NCBI RefSeq assembly: GCF_022747945.1
Contig: NZ_JALDST010000001.1
Location: forward strand, 3,782,001-3,846,000
From: Micromonospora sp. R77
Lineage (GTDB): Bacteria; Actinomycetota; Actinomycetes; Mycobacteriales; Micromonosporaceae
Direction of reading: 5' to 3'
Length of the DNA stretch: 64,000 nucleotides
The translations under genes and the position numbers were made by a program. The notes beneath the pieces were generated by a model. The model saw only the letters and a list, made by a program, of their open reading frames with translations, searched no databases and was not told where the DNA came from. This document shows positions 1 to 12,677 of this stretch, piece after piece. Every line of letters begins with the position of its first letter. The first letter of the stretch is position 1.

Positions 1-747
1 CCCCTCACCCAGGGCGGCTCCTGGTCCTACAGCTCGACCGACCCGACCGCCGAGCGCAACCCGCTGGAGGTCGGCGGCGGCCCGGAGGCCGTCACCGCGA
101 TCATCGGCGACGACGAGAGCAACGTCTGGTATCTCAGCCTGGCCGCCCCGCAGGGGGTGCCGTTCCGGGCCAGCGACAGCTACACCGACGTCCGTCCGGC
201 GGTGTACGGCTCGACGGCGGCCGCGATGGGCATGTCCAACAACACCCGGCGCTGCGACGACAGCGTCGGCTCGTTCGACATCGCAGACGCCTCCTTCGGC
301 CCGTACGGCTACATCGAGCGGTTCGACGCGACGTTCGAGCTGCGGTGCGGCGGTGCCACCGGATCGGTCCGCGGGTCGGTGCACATCGCCAACCCGCCGC
401 CCGCCCCCGCGCTTGACGTCACCTTCACCGTCGCTCCCAAAGCGACGGTCTCCAGCAGCGGGGTCGCCACCTTCCACGGCACGGCGACCTGCACCCGCGA
501 CACGATCGTCTACATCAGCGGCCGGGTGCTCCAGCAGCAGAAGAAGGGCGAGGTCGGCGCCGAGTACTACACCTCGGTAGCGTGCACCCCGGGCCAGCAG
601 GTCTCCTGGTCGGGCGACACCCACGCCTACTCGACCAAGTTCGTCAAGGGGCCGGCGAACGTCACCAGCGAGGCGTATGTCCACGACGACATCTACGACG
701 CCGACGTGACCAAGCGGGACACCTCCGTCATCACCCTCACCCGCTGA
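1..747 (+). CDS. Hypothetical protein, 5' end outside window
   Basis: The frame is open from base 1 to a TGA at 745-747, giving 248 residues of a protein whose start lies upstream. The visible part has many Ser, Thr, Gly and Asp residues and few Lys, with no membrane segment. Four scattered Cys residues suggest disulfides outside the cytoplasm. The last 115 residues, after a PPPAPA linker, alternate short hydrophobic and polar stretches as an Ig-like beta domain would. I do not recognise a family. An exported or cell-surface protein is an inference, because the signal peptide would be in the missing part. A perfect GC hairpin follows the stop. Confidence 0.7.
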   Translation, partial: PLTQGGSWSYSSTDPTAERNPLEVGGGPEAVTAIIGDDESNVWYLSLAAPQGVPFRASDSYTDVRPAVYGSTAAAMGMSNNTRRCDDSVGSFDIADASFGPYGYIERFDATFELRCGGATGSVRGSVHIANPPPAPALDVTFTVAPKATVSSSGVATFHGTATCTRDTIVYISGRVLQQQKKGEVGAEYYTSVACTPGQQVSWSGDTHAYSTKFVKGPANVTSEAYVHDDIYDADVTKRDTSVITLTR

Positions 748-756
748 GCGGGAGGT

Positions 757-786
757 GGCCGGCCCGGGCTTCACCCCGGGCCGGCC
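757..786 (+). terminator. GC-rich terminator hairpin
   Basis: A perfect 12-bp stem (GGCCGGCCCGGG at 757-768 pairing with 775-786) encloses a 6-base loop. It starts 9 bases after the stop of the preceding gene. There is no T tract, as is common for actinomycete terminators. Confidence 0.7.
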
Positions 787-821
787 GCCTCGCTCCCGTC
801 GTGAGGGCGGGCCGCGCCCGA

Positions 822-827
822 TATGGT
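822..827 (+). promoter_or_regulatory. Leaderless -10 element TATGGT
   Basis: TATGGT ends 6 bases before the GTG at 834, which is the spacing expected when transcription starts on the start codon. No Shine-Dalgarno sequence lies in front of that GTG, which supports a leaderless mRNA. Confidence 0.5.
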
Positions 828-833
828 CGTCGG

Positions 834-2930
<2,097 letters not shown>

Positions 2931-2998
2931 CCGGCGGGCCGCGTCCCGGCGGGTGAGCGCGCGGGCGGCCCTGCCGGTCCGGTCGCCGGGCTTGCGGA

Positions 2999-3004
2999 TA
3001 GGCT
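2999..3004 (+). promoter_or_regulatory. -10 element TAGGCT for purK
   Basis: TAGGCT lies 9 bases before the purK ATG, so transcription should start at or within a few bases of the start codon. The same hexamer recurs before other genes here (16874, 24446, 25764). Confidence 0.45.
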
Positions 3005-3013
3005 GGCGGCGCT

Positions 3014-4174
3014 ATGGACGCCCGTACCGGACTCCCTGTCGTCGGCATGGTCGGCGGTGGCCAGTTGGCCCGCATGACCCACCAGGCCGCCATCGCCCTC
3101 GGCCAGTCGCTGCACGTCCTGGCCCTCGCCCCGGACGACGGTGCCGCGCTGGTCGCGGCCGACGTCCAGTACGGCGACCACACCGACCTGGCCGCCCTGC
3201 GCACCTTCGCCAAGAGCTGCGACGTGGTCACCTTCGACCATGAGCACGTGCCCGGCGAGCACATCCGCACCCTCGCCGCGGAGGGCGTGAAGCTCTTCCC
3301 GCCGGCCGAGGCGCTGCTGCACGCGCAGGACAAGCGGGTCATGCGGGAGCGCCTCGGTGCGCTGGGTGCGCCGAACCCGCGCTGGCGGCCGGTGGCCGAA
3401 CCCGCGGAGCTGGTCGGCTTCGGCGACGAGGTCGGTTGGCCGGTGGTGCTCAAGGCGGCCCGCGGCGGTTACGACGGCCGGGGCGTCTGGATGGTCGAGG
3501 ATGCCGCGCAGGCCGCCGAGCTGGCCGCGACTCTGCTGGCCGGCGGCACCCCGCTGATCGTGGAGGAGCGGGTGGCGCTGCGCCGGGAACTGGCGGTGCA
3601 GGTGGCCCGCTCGCCGTTCGGGCAGGTCGCCGCCTATCCGGTGGTGGAGACCGTGCAGCGGGACGGGATCTGCGTGGAGGTGCTGGCCCCCGCGCCCGGA
3701 CTGGCGGAGGAGCTGGCCCTGGCCGCCCAGCAGCTCGCCATCGACCTGGCCACCGCGCTCGGTGTGGTCGGCCTGCTGGCCGTGGAGCTGTTCCAGACCG
3801 ACGCCGGGCTGGTCGTCAACGAGCTGGCCATGCGACCGCACAACTCGGGGCACTGGACCATCGAGGGTGCCCGCACCTCGCAGTTCGAGCAGCACCTGCG
3901 GGCGGTGCTCGACTATCCGATGGGGGACACCTCGCTGGCCGCGCCGGTGGTCGTGATGGCGAACGTGCTCGGTGGCGAGCCGGGCGGCATCTCGATCGAC
4001 GAGCGGCTGCACCACCTCTTCGCCGCCGAGCCGGGCGCCAAGGTCCACCTGTACGGCAAGCAGGTGCGTCCGGGCCGCAAGATCGGGCACGTCACGGTGC
4101 TCGGTGACGACCTGGACGACGTACGGGCGCGGGCCGCGCGGGCGGCCCGTTGGCTGCGCGAGGGATGTCAGTGA
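3014..4174 (+). CDS. purK: 5-(carboxyamino)imidazole ribonucleotide synthase PurK
   Basis: A 386-residue ATP-grasp enzyme that carboxylates AIR with bicarbonate and ATP to N5-CAIR in de novo purine synthesis. The N-terminus [13 protein letters not shown] is the PurK dinucleotide-like signature. The central part carries the ATP-grasp region ([16 protein letters not shown], near residues 145-160) and the metal-binding [17 protein letters not shown] segment near 275-290. Length is normal. purE follows 53 bases downstream on the same strand, the classical PurK-PurE pair, since PurE converts the unstable N5-CAIR to CAIR. The start is the ATG shortly after a TAGGCT box. Confidence 0.96.
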   Translation: MDARTGLPVVGMVGGGQLARMTHQAAIALGQSLHVLALAPDDGAALVAADVQYGDHTDLAALRTFAKSCDVVTFDHEHVPGEHIRTLAAEGVKLFPPAEALLHAQDKRVMRERLGALGAPNPRWRPVAEPAELVGFGDEVGWPVVLKAARGGYDGRGVWMVEDAAQAAELAATLLAGGTPLIVEERVALRRELAVQVARSPFGQVAAYPVVETVQRDGICVEVLAPAPGLAEELALAAQQLAIDLATALGVVGLLAVELFQTDAGLVVNELAMRPHNSGHWTIEGARTSQFEQHLRAVLDYPMGDTSLAAPVVVMANVLGGEPGGISIDERLHHLFAAEPGAKVHLYGKQVRPGRKIGHVTVLGDDLDDVRARAARAARWLREGCQ

Positions 4175-4213
4175 GCGCGAGGAGTGAGCTTGCGAGCCCC
4201 GCAGTCGCGAACG
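4171..4213 (+). repeat. Possible dispersed intergenic repeat between purK and purE
   Basis: The whole purK-purE spacer, starting inside the purK stop codon, reads GAGCGCGAGGAGTGAGC, then GCTTGCGAGCCCCGCAG, then TCGCGAACG. It is unlike coding sequence and has internal partial symmetry (GCTTGCGAGC). From memory, near-identical strings recur between genes of Micromonosporaceae, but only one clear copy exists in this window. A weaker echo (GGAGTGAGCCGCAGGCCC) is at 21111-21128. Confidence 0.35.
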
Positions 4214-4227
4214 GAAGGGAGACCGGC

Positions 4228-4719
4228 ATGAGCACCGTCGGCATCATCATGGGCAGCGACTCGGACTGGCCGACCATGAAGGCCGCCGCCGAGGCGCTGG
4301 ACGAGTTCGACGTCCCCTACGAGGTGGGTGTGGTCTCCGCGCACCGCACCCCGACCAAGATGATCGAGTACGGCCGCTCCGCCGCGGACCGCGGCGTCAA
4401 GGTGATCATCGCGGGTGCGGGCGGTGCGGCTCACCTGCCCGGCATGGTCGCCTCGGTCACCCCGCTGCCGGTGATCGGCGTGCCGGTGCCGCTGAAGTAC
4501 CTGGACGGCATGGACTCGCTGCTGTCGATCGTGCAGATGCCCGCCGGGGTGCCGGTGGCCACGGTGTCGATCGGCAACGCCCGCAACGCCGGCCTGCTCG
4601 CCGTCCGCATCCTCGCCGCCGCCGATCCGGCGCTGCTCAAGCGGATGACGGACTTCCAGGCGAGCCTGGAGGACCTGGTCGCCGAGAAGGACACCGCCCT
4701 CCGCGCCTCCCTCGGCTGA
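4228..4719 (+). CDS. purE: N5-carboxyaminoimidazole ribonucleotide mutase PurE
   Basis: A 163-residue class I PurE, which rearranges N5-CAIR to CAIR. The signature GSDSDWPTM is at residues 8-16, followed by SAHRTP (about 41-46) with the catalytic His. The later stretch [15 protein letters not shown] completes the active site of the octamer. The ATG at 4228 is chosen over upstream in-frame starts at 4150 and 4165 because it has a GGAAGGGAG ribosome site 7 bases away and gives the canonical N-terminus. It follows purK and probably shares its transcript. The next gene is convergent, 9 bases away. Confidence 0.96.
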   Translation: MSTVGIIMGSDSDWPTMKAAAEALDEFDVPYEVGVVSAHRTPTKMIEYGRSAADRGVKVIIAGAGGAAHLPGMVASVTPLPVIGVPVPLKYLDGMDSLLSIVQMPAGVPVATVSIGNARNAGLLAVRILAAADPALLKRMTDFQASLEDLVAEKDTALRASLG

Positions 4720-4728
4720 CCGTCCGTT

Positions 4729-7700
4729 TCATCTCATGCCGCGCAGGGCGGTCTGCAACCGTTCCTGGGCGCGGCGGCGGCGCTCGTTGCTCGCCCCCAG
4801 CACCAGCAGCACGAAGCCGACCGGGATCAGCACCAGCCAGGGACCGAGGCTGAACAGCGCGTGCACCGCCGCGACCGCGGTGACCGCGGCACCGACGATC
4901 ACCGGTGCCTGCTGCCGGCTCATCGAGCCGAAGATCAGCACCGCCACCGCGCCGAGCAGCAGCAGCACCTGCCGCAGCATGGTGGAGTCGGTGGCCAGCA
5001 CGAGCGCCAGGGTGGGCACGAAGCCGGCGAGCAGGGCCGGGCCGTACGCCACCCAGCTCGACAGGTCGGGCCGGTGACGCAGTTCGATCACGCCGACCAG
5101 CAGGGCGAGCACGGCGAACGGCAGCGTGTACGCCTCCGGCAGCGCCACGTCGGCGACCCGCATCAGGATCCACCAGGCGCTGATCTCACAGGCCACCACC
5201 GACCAGAAGAGGATCTGGCGTTCCATCGGCCGGCGGCCCGGCCGGGTGGCGGCCACCCCGAGCACCGCACCCCAGGCGGCCAGCAGCGCGGCGATGTGCC
5301 GGGGCGAGTCGTAGGCCAGGGCGAGGGCGAAGAGGGCGGCGGCGTAGCCGCTCCACTCCACGGTGGCCGCCTCACGCTGGGCCTCCGGGCGGCGCAGCCG
5401 CGGCAGGGTGGCGGCGAAGACCTGCAGGACCGCCCCCACGGCCAGCACCCCGAACGCCGACCAGACCGCCGCCAGCCCGAGCACCAGCCCGAGGGTGAGC
5501 ACGAACAGCTCGGCCATCAGCGAGGCGAAGAGCCAGCCGAGGATGCGGGCCCGCTGGGTGGTGCCCAGCAGCGCGGCGACGATGCCCACGGCGACCGCGC
5601 CGCCGAGGGTGAAGAGGGTCAGCTCACGGGTGGCGAGGCTGCCGGCGAGGCCGGCACCGCCGGCCGCCAGCCCGATCACGAAGACCAGCACCCGGGCCAC
5701 CCGCAGCGACCGGGCCGGCTCGGCCAGGGCCGGGGGCGGGGTCAACGCCAGCCCGAGCATCGAGAGGGTGAAGACGGCCAGCCCGGCCAGCGCGCTCTCC
5801 GGCCAGCCGTGGCCCAGCGCCACCGGCGTGATCAGCAGGGTCACCGCGGCACCGGGCAGCACCACCGGCACGGCCCGGGAGCGCCGCCCGCCACTGAAGC
5901 CGGTGGCGGCGAGCGCGGCGGTCACGGTGAGCAGCAGCGCGGTCAGCACGTGCGTGGGGTCGACCGCGTCCGGCGGTGGGGTGAGCAGCTCCGGTGGCGG
6001 CCCCTGCCAGACCCGGGTGATCGACCGCATCGGCGCCACCAGGGCGAACAGCAGCGGCGGCGCGAGTGAGGCCAGTGCCAGGACGGTGGGCAGCGCCGCC
6101 GCGGCGAGCGCTCCCGCGGCGGGGCTGACCCGCCAGCGCAGGTCGTCGGCGTCCTCACGGCGCAGTGCCCCGTCCAGCAGCACGGACCAGCGCCGTACCG
6201 GCTGGGCGGACCCGAGCGGGGTGCCGTCGCGGCCCGGACCAGCTCGGCGAGGACGCCGAGCAGGCCGCCGCGGCGGCGTAGACGCCGGACGGCAGCCCGG
6301 TGGCGATCGCCGCCACCGCGCTGACCGTGGCGCCACCGACCACCGCCACGCTGGCGTACGGAAGGTATTGCGGCACCTGTCGGCGGACCGCCGCCACCGC
6401 GGCGAGGCCGAGGCCGGAGGCGGCGAGCGCGGCGGTGAGGATCACCTGCGGCGGGCGGCCGAACTCGGCGGCCAACGCGGCGACCGCCCCGGGGAGCGTG
6501 AGCAGGGCGGCACCCGCCGCCGCGCCACCGACCTGCGCCAGGTGCGGCGGCATCCCCTCGGTCCGGAGGTCCTCCACCAGCGGCGGGGCGAGCACCCGGG
6601 CCAGGGTGGCCACCACGATCCCGATCAGCGCGATGCTGCCCAGCGCCAGCGCGGTGGTCCACGGCCGGACCAGCCCGGCACCCGCGGCGTGCAGGGCGAC
6701 CACCCCGGCCACGGTGACCCGGGACAGGGCCGCCCGCGGGTCGACCGCCGCCACCGCCGCCATCCCGAAGATCGTGGCGACCATGGCACCCACCAGCACC
6801 GGCGACCACCACGGCAGGTCGAAGGCGGCGGGGGCGCCGATGGTGGCCAGCACCACGGCGGCACCGGACACGTCGTACTTCCACGGTGCGGGCAGCAGGA
6901 CGCCGGCGGTGACGGCCAGCAGCACCAGCGCCACCGGTGCCTGCCAGGTGGCGCCGCCGGTCGGGGCGGCCGGCCAGCCGGTGAGGTCACCGGCCCAGAT
7001 CGGGCCGGGTGTGGCCAGCACGCCGAAGCCGCCGCGCAGCGCGGTCCAGCCGGCGATCAGGCCGATCAGGGTGCCGCCCACGGCGATGCCGAGGATCGGG
7101 CCGCGCCGCCACTCCTCGGGCATCGCCCGGGCGGCGACCGCGACCACCAGGACCAGCGCGGCGGCCACCACCAGCTGACCGCCCGGGGTGAGAACGGCGG
7201 TGATCCGGACCAGGGTGGCGATCAGCGCCGCGGTGGTCGCGGCGGCGGCCAGGTCGGACCCGTCCAGCGCCGCGTCGGAACGGCGGCCGGCGTCGATCCG
7301 TGGGGCCAGCGCGAGCAGCACGGCGGCGAGCAGCAGCAGGGCGCTCACCCAGGCGTCGGCGGCGGTGGCACCCGGTGCCCCGAACCCCGCCGCGCCGACC
7401 GCCACCACACCCAGCACCGTGCCGACCGCGTGCGGCACGCTGAGGGTGCCGCTGCGCCACCTGGAGGATGGCGGCGTACCCGAGGGTCACGCAGACGCCG
7501 AGGAAGCTCGCGGCCAGGATCGGGACGGTGACCTCGCGCAGGCTCGCCGGGGTGGGCGTCGGGTCGGTCGGCACGGTCGCCGCGACGAACGCGGCGACCG
7601 CCCCGGGCAGCGCGAACGCCGCCCCACCGGCCGCCCAGCCGGCGACCGTCTCGGCCGCCGTGGCGGCGAGCCGGACCCGCGGCGCCTGCGAGACCAGGGC

Positions 7701-9619
7701 GCCGGCGAGGAAGAGGACGGTGAGCACGGCGGCGGTCGGCGCCGGCCGGGCGAGGGCCGCCCCGGCGCCGAGCAGGCCGAGCGCCGCCGCGCTGAGCGCG
7801 TGCACCAGCGCGGAGCGTTCGGTACGCGCCGACAGCCCCAGCACGCCGATCGCCACCGAGGTCAGCACCATCGGCCAGCACGCCGTGGCCCAGCCCAACC
7901 CGAAGGAGGCCGGTACGGCCAGCGCGGTCAGCGCCGCCCCGACCACCGCGAACTCCCGGCGGATCTCCGGCGGCAGGGCCAGCACGGCGGCGACGGTGAG
8001 CAGGAAGGCGCTGGCGGCGAGCTGCCAGGCGGCCGGCCGACCGCGTCGGCCAGTACGCTGTGCCAGCGGTCCAGGTCGGCCGACCAGGCGGGCCGCGCGG
8101 CGCGTACCGGGGCGAGGCCGGCGCGCGCCCCGGCCACCACCAGCCCGCTCACGGTCAGCGCGATGGCGGAGGCGACCTGCGGTCCGCGTCGGGCGGCCTC
8201 CGGCACGGCCCGGACGGCCAGCCCGACGAGGGTGATCACGGCCGCGATGAGCAGCAGCGACCGCCCCGGGAAGGCGACCGAGGCGATCCGACCCAGCGCC
8301 CCGATGACCGCCAGCGTGACGATGCCGGCGCCGACGTCGGGCAGCGGCGGGCGGCGCAGGGCCAGCGTGCCGGCGAGCCCGACCAGGGCGGCCAGCACCA
8401 GCACCGTCCCGGCGCCGGTGGCGGCCGGCACGGTGGCGGCCCGCAGCAGCGCGGTCACCGCGTACGCCAGGGCGAGCGCGACGGCCACCGCGTGCAGCAA
8501 CCAGGTCAGCTCGGCCAGCCACGGCACCGGGCGGGCCCGGCCCGGCGCCGGTGCCTCGGTGGCCGGGCCGAGCACCTCGCCGGACTCCTCCTGGTCGGCC
8601 TCCGGCCGGGCGTCGGTGGCCCGCTGCCGGGGCGGGACGGGTGCGGGCGGCGGGGTGGGCAGGTCCCGGCGGGCCGGCGGCTCGACCACCACCGCGGTAC
8701 GGGCCAGCCCGAGGTCGAGGACGGCGACCGCGGTGAGCACCAACGCCCACCCGGCCGGCCCGGTGATCCGGTCGTACGCCAGCAGCGGTAGCACCGGCTG
8801 GGCGGCCACCACGGCGGCGAACCGGGGTGCCCGCAGCCCGGTGAAGCGGGCGTAGCCGAACGACACCACCGTGGTCACCAGGAAGATCGACCCGGCGAAG
8901 ACCGCGCCGGAGGCGCCGCCGCCACCGATCCGGTCCACCGCCCAGAGGGCGTACCCGGCGAGCGGCACCAGCAGCAGGCCGACCGCGGCGATCGTCTCGG
9001 CGGTCGAGGTGAGCCCGCGCCGGGCCAGTACCGGCGGGGCGAGCAGCATGAGCACGGTCGCGACGACCAGGACGGCCAGCCGGGCGAGGGCGTCCATCGA
9101 GCTGGTCGCCACCGCCGCGAAGACCACCGCGGCCACGCCGAGCAGCAGCGCGCCGAGGCCGAGCGGGATGTTCTGCACCTCGCGGGAGGACGCCTCCGGC
9201 GGGTGCTCGGGGTTGTCGACGTCGATCCACTGCGGGTCGGTGGGCGGTGGTGGCGGCGGATCCTGGGGGCCGGGCGGCGCGGTGCCCTGCCGGGGCACCC
9301 GGGGCGGGGCACCGGTGGTGGCGGTGGGCGGGCGGCGACCGGGGCGGCGGCGCAGCACCCGGCGGGGACGGGTGGCCTGCTTGACGCGTTCCTCACCGGC
9401 GTGCGCGAGGATGTCCCGCTGGAAGAGGGCGGCCTGCATCTTGGCGGCGATCTGCCGTTGCTCGCGGGCGATCTCGGCGTCGCGTGCCTTCAGCTCCGCG
9501 ATCGAGCGTTCGATCTCGGCCACGTGCTCGGCCCACTGCGGCTGGTCGGCACCGCAGTGCGGGCAGACGACGGCCGGCTTGATCTCCCGCCCGCACGAGG
9601 CGCATCTGAAGGTCTGCAC
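4729..9619 (-). pseudogene. Giant zinc-ribbon/polytopic membrane protein (SCO7613-like), multiply frameshifted
   Basis: Read from the GTG at 9619 (GGAGGGG ribosome site 5 bases upstream) this would be a protein of about 1,630 residues. It starts with a zinc ribbon (CASC...CPHC, residues 6-24), then a coiled coil rich in Glu and Arg (about 30-85), a Pro-rich linker, and then some 30 or more hydrophobic segments to the end. The reading frame changes near 8030-8040, near 7441-7462, and at one or two places between about 6230 and 6270; within each block the protein sequence is clean. The architecture resembles the actinobacterial SCO7613 C-terminal-domain membrane proteins of unknown function. 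Either the gene is decayed or the assembly has several single-base errors in GC runs. If repaired it is one gene, not four. Confidence 0.75.
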
Positions 9620-9658
9620 GACACCCCTCCGTCCGGCCGGCCCGCACTGTGGACCTCC

Positions 9659-9699
9659 ACTGTCGAAGCATGCCCTGCCCGGGCGCGGATTTCGACAGT
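9659..9699. promoter_or_regulatory. Inverted repeat upstream of the membrane-protein gene
   Basis: ACTGTCGAA at 9659-9667 is matched by TTCGACAGT at 9691-9699, 23 bases apart, 40 bases upstream of the GTG at 9619. It could be a regulator site or a hairpin. No regulator is obvious nearby. Confidence 0.4.
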
Positions 9700-9726
9700 T
9701 GCGGGCGCGTCAGGGGCAAACAAAAA

Positions 9727-9768
9727 GCGACGGCCGGCCATGGAACGTCGTCCACGGCCGGCCGTCGC
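9727..9768 (-). terminator. Rho-independent terminator of the sugar dehydrogenase gene
   Basis: A perfect 13-bp stem (9727-9739 with 9756-9768) lies 16 bases past the stop of the leftward gene ending at 9785. It is followed on the minus strand by GCTTTTTGTTTG. It is the only hairpin in this window with a clear T tract. Confidence 0.85.
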
Positions 9769-9784
9769 CGGTGTCGTCGGTGGG

Positions 9785-11212
9785 TCAGGGGCGGCCGAGG
9801 CCCCGGTACTGCCAGCCGGCCTGCGTCCACAGTGTCGCGTCGAGGCAGTTGCGGCCGTCGACCACCCGGCGGCCCCGGGCCAGCTCGCCGAGGGCGACCG
9901 GGTCGGCGTTGCGGAAGTCGGCCCACTCGGTGAGCACGCAGACCAGGTCGGCGCCGGTGACGGCGTCGGCCATGCTCTCCTCGTACGCCAGGTCCGGCAC
10001 CGCCCGGCGGGCGTTCTCCATGCCCTGCGGGTCGTACACGTGCACGTCGGCGCCGGCCTTGCCGAGCAGCGAGGCGACGGCGAGCGCCGGGGCGTCGCGG
10101 ACGTCGTCGGTGTTCGGCTTGAAGGTCGCGCCGAGCACCGCGATCCGGGTGCCGGAGAGGTCCGGGCCGGCCGGGCCGGAGCGCCGGCCGAGCAGCTCGG
10201 CGGCGAGCTGGACCACCCGGGTACGGCGGCGCAGGTTGATCAGGTCCACCTCGTGCAGGAAGCGCAGCGCCTCGCCGGCGCCGAGCTCCTGGGCGCGGGC
10301 CTGGAAGGCGCGGATGTCCTTGGGCAGGCAGGCGCCGCCGAAGCCGAGACCGGCCTGCAGGAAGCGGTTGCCGATCCGGGGGTCGTACCCGATGGACCGG
10401 GCCAGCTGGGTGACGTCGCCGCCGGCGGCCTCGCAGACCTCGGCCATCGCGTTGATGAAGGAGATCTTGGTGGCGAGGAAGGCGTTCGCGGCGACCTTGA
10501 CCAGCTCGGCGGTGGCGAAGTCGGTGACCACCATGGGGACCTCGCGGTCCTCGGTGGCGGCCAGGTCGAAGACCCCCTTGTGGGCGGCGTAGAGCATGCC
10601 GTTGGCCCACTCGCTCTTGACGCCGACCACGATCCGGTTGGGCCGGAGCACGTCGTCGACGGCGAAGCCCTCCTGGAGGAACTCGGGGCTCCACGCCACC
10701 TCGACGGCCAGGTCGGCGGGGGTGTGCTTGTCGACCAGCTGCTCGACCCACTCGGCGGTGCCCACCGGGACGGTGGACTTGCCGACGATCAGCGCCTTGC
10801 GGGTGAGGTGCTGGGCCAGGCCGGTCACCGACGCCTCGACGTACGACAGGTCGGCGCCCATCCCGTCGGCGCGCTGCGGGGTGCCGACGCAGATGAAGTG
10901 CACGTCGCCGAAGTCGGCGGTCTCGGCGATGTCGGTGCTGAACCGCAGCCGCCCGGCCGCCAGGTTGCGGCGCAGCAGTTCGTCCAGGCCGGGCTCGTGG
11001 ATCGGCACCTCGCCGGCGTTCAGCTTGGCGATCTTGTCCGCGTCGACGTCGAAGCCGAGCACCTCGTAGCCGAGTTCGGCGTAGCAGATGGCGTACGTCG
11101 CGCCGAGGTAGCCGGTGCCGAGGAAGGTCACCCGGGGCCGGGGCGCGCCCGAGGGCGGCGTCACCGCGGCGATGGCCGGCATCGGCTGGGTGTTCGGGTA
11201 CGGGATCGTCAC
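9785..11212 (-). CDS. UDP-glucose/GDP-mannose dehydrogenase family protein
   Basis: A 475-residue NAD-dependent enzyme of the UDP-glucose 6-dehydrogenase family, which oxidises a nucleotide sugar C6 alcohol to a uronic acid in two steps. The Rossmann motif G-T-G-Y-L-G is at residues 32-37, VGTPQ follows, and FGGACLPKD contains the catalytic Cys (C295). The N-terminal 27 residues are an unconserved tail. I chose the GTG at 11212, with GGAG 9 bases upstream, over the in-frame start at 11257, which lacks a ribosome site. The substrate cannot be fixed from sequence; UDP-glucose is most likely. The product would feed exopolysaccharide or cell-wall glycan; manC and a glycosyltransferase lie 6-8 kb away. 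Confidence 0.92.
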   Translation of the reverse strand: MTIPYPNTQPMPAIAAVTPPSGAPRPRVTFLGTGYLGATYAICYAELGYEVLGFDVDADKIAKLNAGEVPIHEPGLDELLRRNLAAGRLRFSTDIAETADFGDVHFICVGTPQRADGMGADLSYVEASVTGLAQHLTRKALIVGKSTVPVGTAEWVEQLVDKHTPADLAVEVAWSPEFLQEGFAVDDVLRPNRIVVGVKSEWANGMLYAAHKGVFDLAATEDREVPMVVTDFATAELVKVAANAFLATKISFINAMAEVCEAAGGDVTQLARSIGYDPRIGNRFLQAGLGFGGACLPKDIRAFQARAQELGAGEALRFLHEVDLINLRRRTRVVQLAAELLGRRSGPAGPDLSGTRIAVLGATFKPNTDDVRDAPALAVASLLGKAGADVHVYDPQGMENARRAVPDLAYEESMADAVTGADLVCVLTEWADFRNADPVALGELARGRRVVDGRNCLDATLWTQAGWQYRGLGRP

Positions 11213-11459
11213 GCCTGTCTTCTCCGCTCGCACTGGCGGCGCTTCGTTGCGTCGCAATCGGCTGGGGCGCCATGGCCGGGCGCCGAGGGAAACTCTGTCG
11301 TCTTCTGAGGGTAGTTGTGCCGTGTCGACGTCTCTCGTGCGCGAGCCTACCCGCCGGTAACGTCCGGCCGGGGCCGGTGGCTATCCTTCAGTCTGCGGCA
11401 GTCGGCGGCCTCCGGGCGCCACAGACTGCGCATGATAGCGGTGAAAGGGGATGGCCGAC

Positions 11460-12623
11460 ATGGCCGCAGAGCAGTCGTTCGACGTCTACCGGTTGCCCGA
11501 GGAGCACGACGCGATCCGGGAAGCGGTCCGTGAGGTCTGTGCGGCGAAGGTCGCCCCGCACGCCGCCGAGGCGGACGAGACCGCGACCTTCCCGAAGGCG
11601 TCGTACGACGCGCTGCGGGCCGCCGACTTCCACGCCCCGCACATCCCCGTCGAGTACGGCGGGGCCGGGGCGGACGCGCTGGCCACGGCCATCGTGATCG
11701 AGGAGGTGGCGCGGGCCTGCGCCTCGTCCTCGCTGATCCCGGCGGTGAACAAGCTGGGCACCATGCCGCTGATCCTCGCCGGCTCCGAGGAGCTGAAGCA
11801 GAAGTACCTGACCAAGGTCGCCTCCGGGGACGGGATGTTCTCGTACTGCCTCTCGGAGCCGGAGGCGGGCAGCGACGCCGCGTCGATGACCACCCGGGCG
11901 GTGCGGGACGGCGACCACTGGGTGCTCAACGGCGTGAAGCGGTGGATCACCAACGCCGGCGAGTCGGAGTACTACACGGTGTTCGCTGTGACCGATCCCA
12001 CTGCCCGGTCGCGCGGCATCTCCGCCTTCGTGGTCGAGAAGTCCGATGCCGGCGTCAGCTTCGGTGCCCCGGAGAAGAAGCTCGGCATCAAGGGCTCGCC
12101 GACCCGGGAGGTCTATCTGGACAACGTCCGGATCCCGGCCGACCGCATGATCGGCGCGGAGGGCACCGGCTTCGCCACCGCGATGAAGACCCTGGACCAC
12201 ACCCGGGTCACCATCGCCGCCCAGGCCGTCGGCATCGCCCAGGGCGCGCTCGACTACGCCAAGGGGTACGTCCAGGAACGCAAGCAGTTCGGCAAGGCGG
12301 TCGCCGAGTTCCAGGGCATCCAGTTCATGCTCGCCGACATGGGCATGAAGCTCGAGGCGGCCCGGCAGCTCACCTACGCCGCCGCCGGCAAGTCCGAGCG
12401 GGGCGACGCCGACCTGACGTACTTCGGCGCGGCCGCGAAGTGCTTCGCCTCGGACGCCGCGATGGAGATCACCACCGACGCGGTGCAGCTGCTCGGCGGC
12501 TACGGCTACACCCGCGACTACCCGGTCGAGCGGATGATGCGGGACGCCAAGATCACCCAGATCTACGAGGGCACCAACCAGGTGCAGCGCATCGTCATGG
12601 CCCGTCAGCTGCTCAAGGGCTGA
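11460..12623 (+). CDS. Acyl-CoA dehydrogenase
   Basis: A 387-residue FAD enzyme introducing the alpha-beta double bond into short- or branched-chain acyl-CoA. Visible are the N-terminal helical domain, the FAD/substrate signature SYCLSEPEAGSDAASM (near 125-140), the WITNAG strand, and YEGTNQVQR whose Glu (E370) matches the catalytic base of short-chain members. Two in-frame ATGs exist at 11451 and 11460. The second is preferred because AAAGGGG ends 9 bases before it but abuts the first. It stands alone, with a terminator hairpin 20 bases past the stop. Butyryl-, isobutyryl- or 2-methylbutyryl-CoA are all possible substrates. Confidence 0.94.
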   Translation: MAAEQSFDVYRLPEEHDAIREAVREVCAAKVAPHAAEADETATFPKASYDALRAADFHAPHIPVEYGGAGADALATAIVIEEVARACASSSLIPAVNKLGTMPLILAGSEELKQKYLTKVASGDGMFSYCLSEPEAGSDAASMTTRAVRDGDHWVLNGVKRWITNAGESEYYTVFAVTDPTARSRGISAFVVEKSDAGVSFGAPEKKLGIKGSPTREVYLDNVRIPADRMIGAEGTGFATAMKTLDHTRVTIAAQAVGIAQGALDYAKGYVQERKQFGKAVAEFQGIQFMLADMGMKLEAARQLTYAAAGKSERGDADLTYFGAAAKCFASDAAMEITTDAVQLLGGYGYTRDYPVERMMRDAKITQIYEGTNQVQRIVMARQLLKG

Positions 12624-12642
12624 CCGGGCGGGACGCGTTCGG

Positions 12643-12673
12643 GCGGGCGGGCCGGGTGCTCCGGCCCGCCCGC
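12643..12673. terminator. Bidirectional terminator hairpin
   Basis: A perfect 13-bp stem of G and C only (12643-12655 with 12661-12673) with loop GTGCT sits between the convergent acyl-CoA dehydrogenase and membrane-protein genes. It could serve both. Confidence 0.65.
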
Positions 12674-12677
12674 GCGG

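Noticed and set aside
5363..7531. 722-codon plus-strand frame opposite the giant membrane protein
   Set aside because: Ser/Ala/Arg-rich shadow; the hydrophobic segments are on the minus strand.
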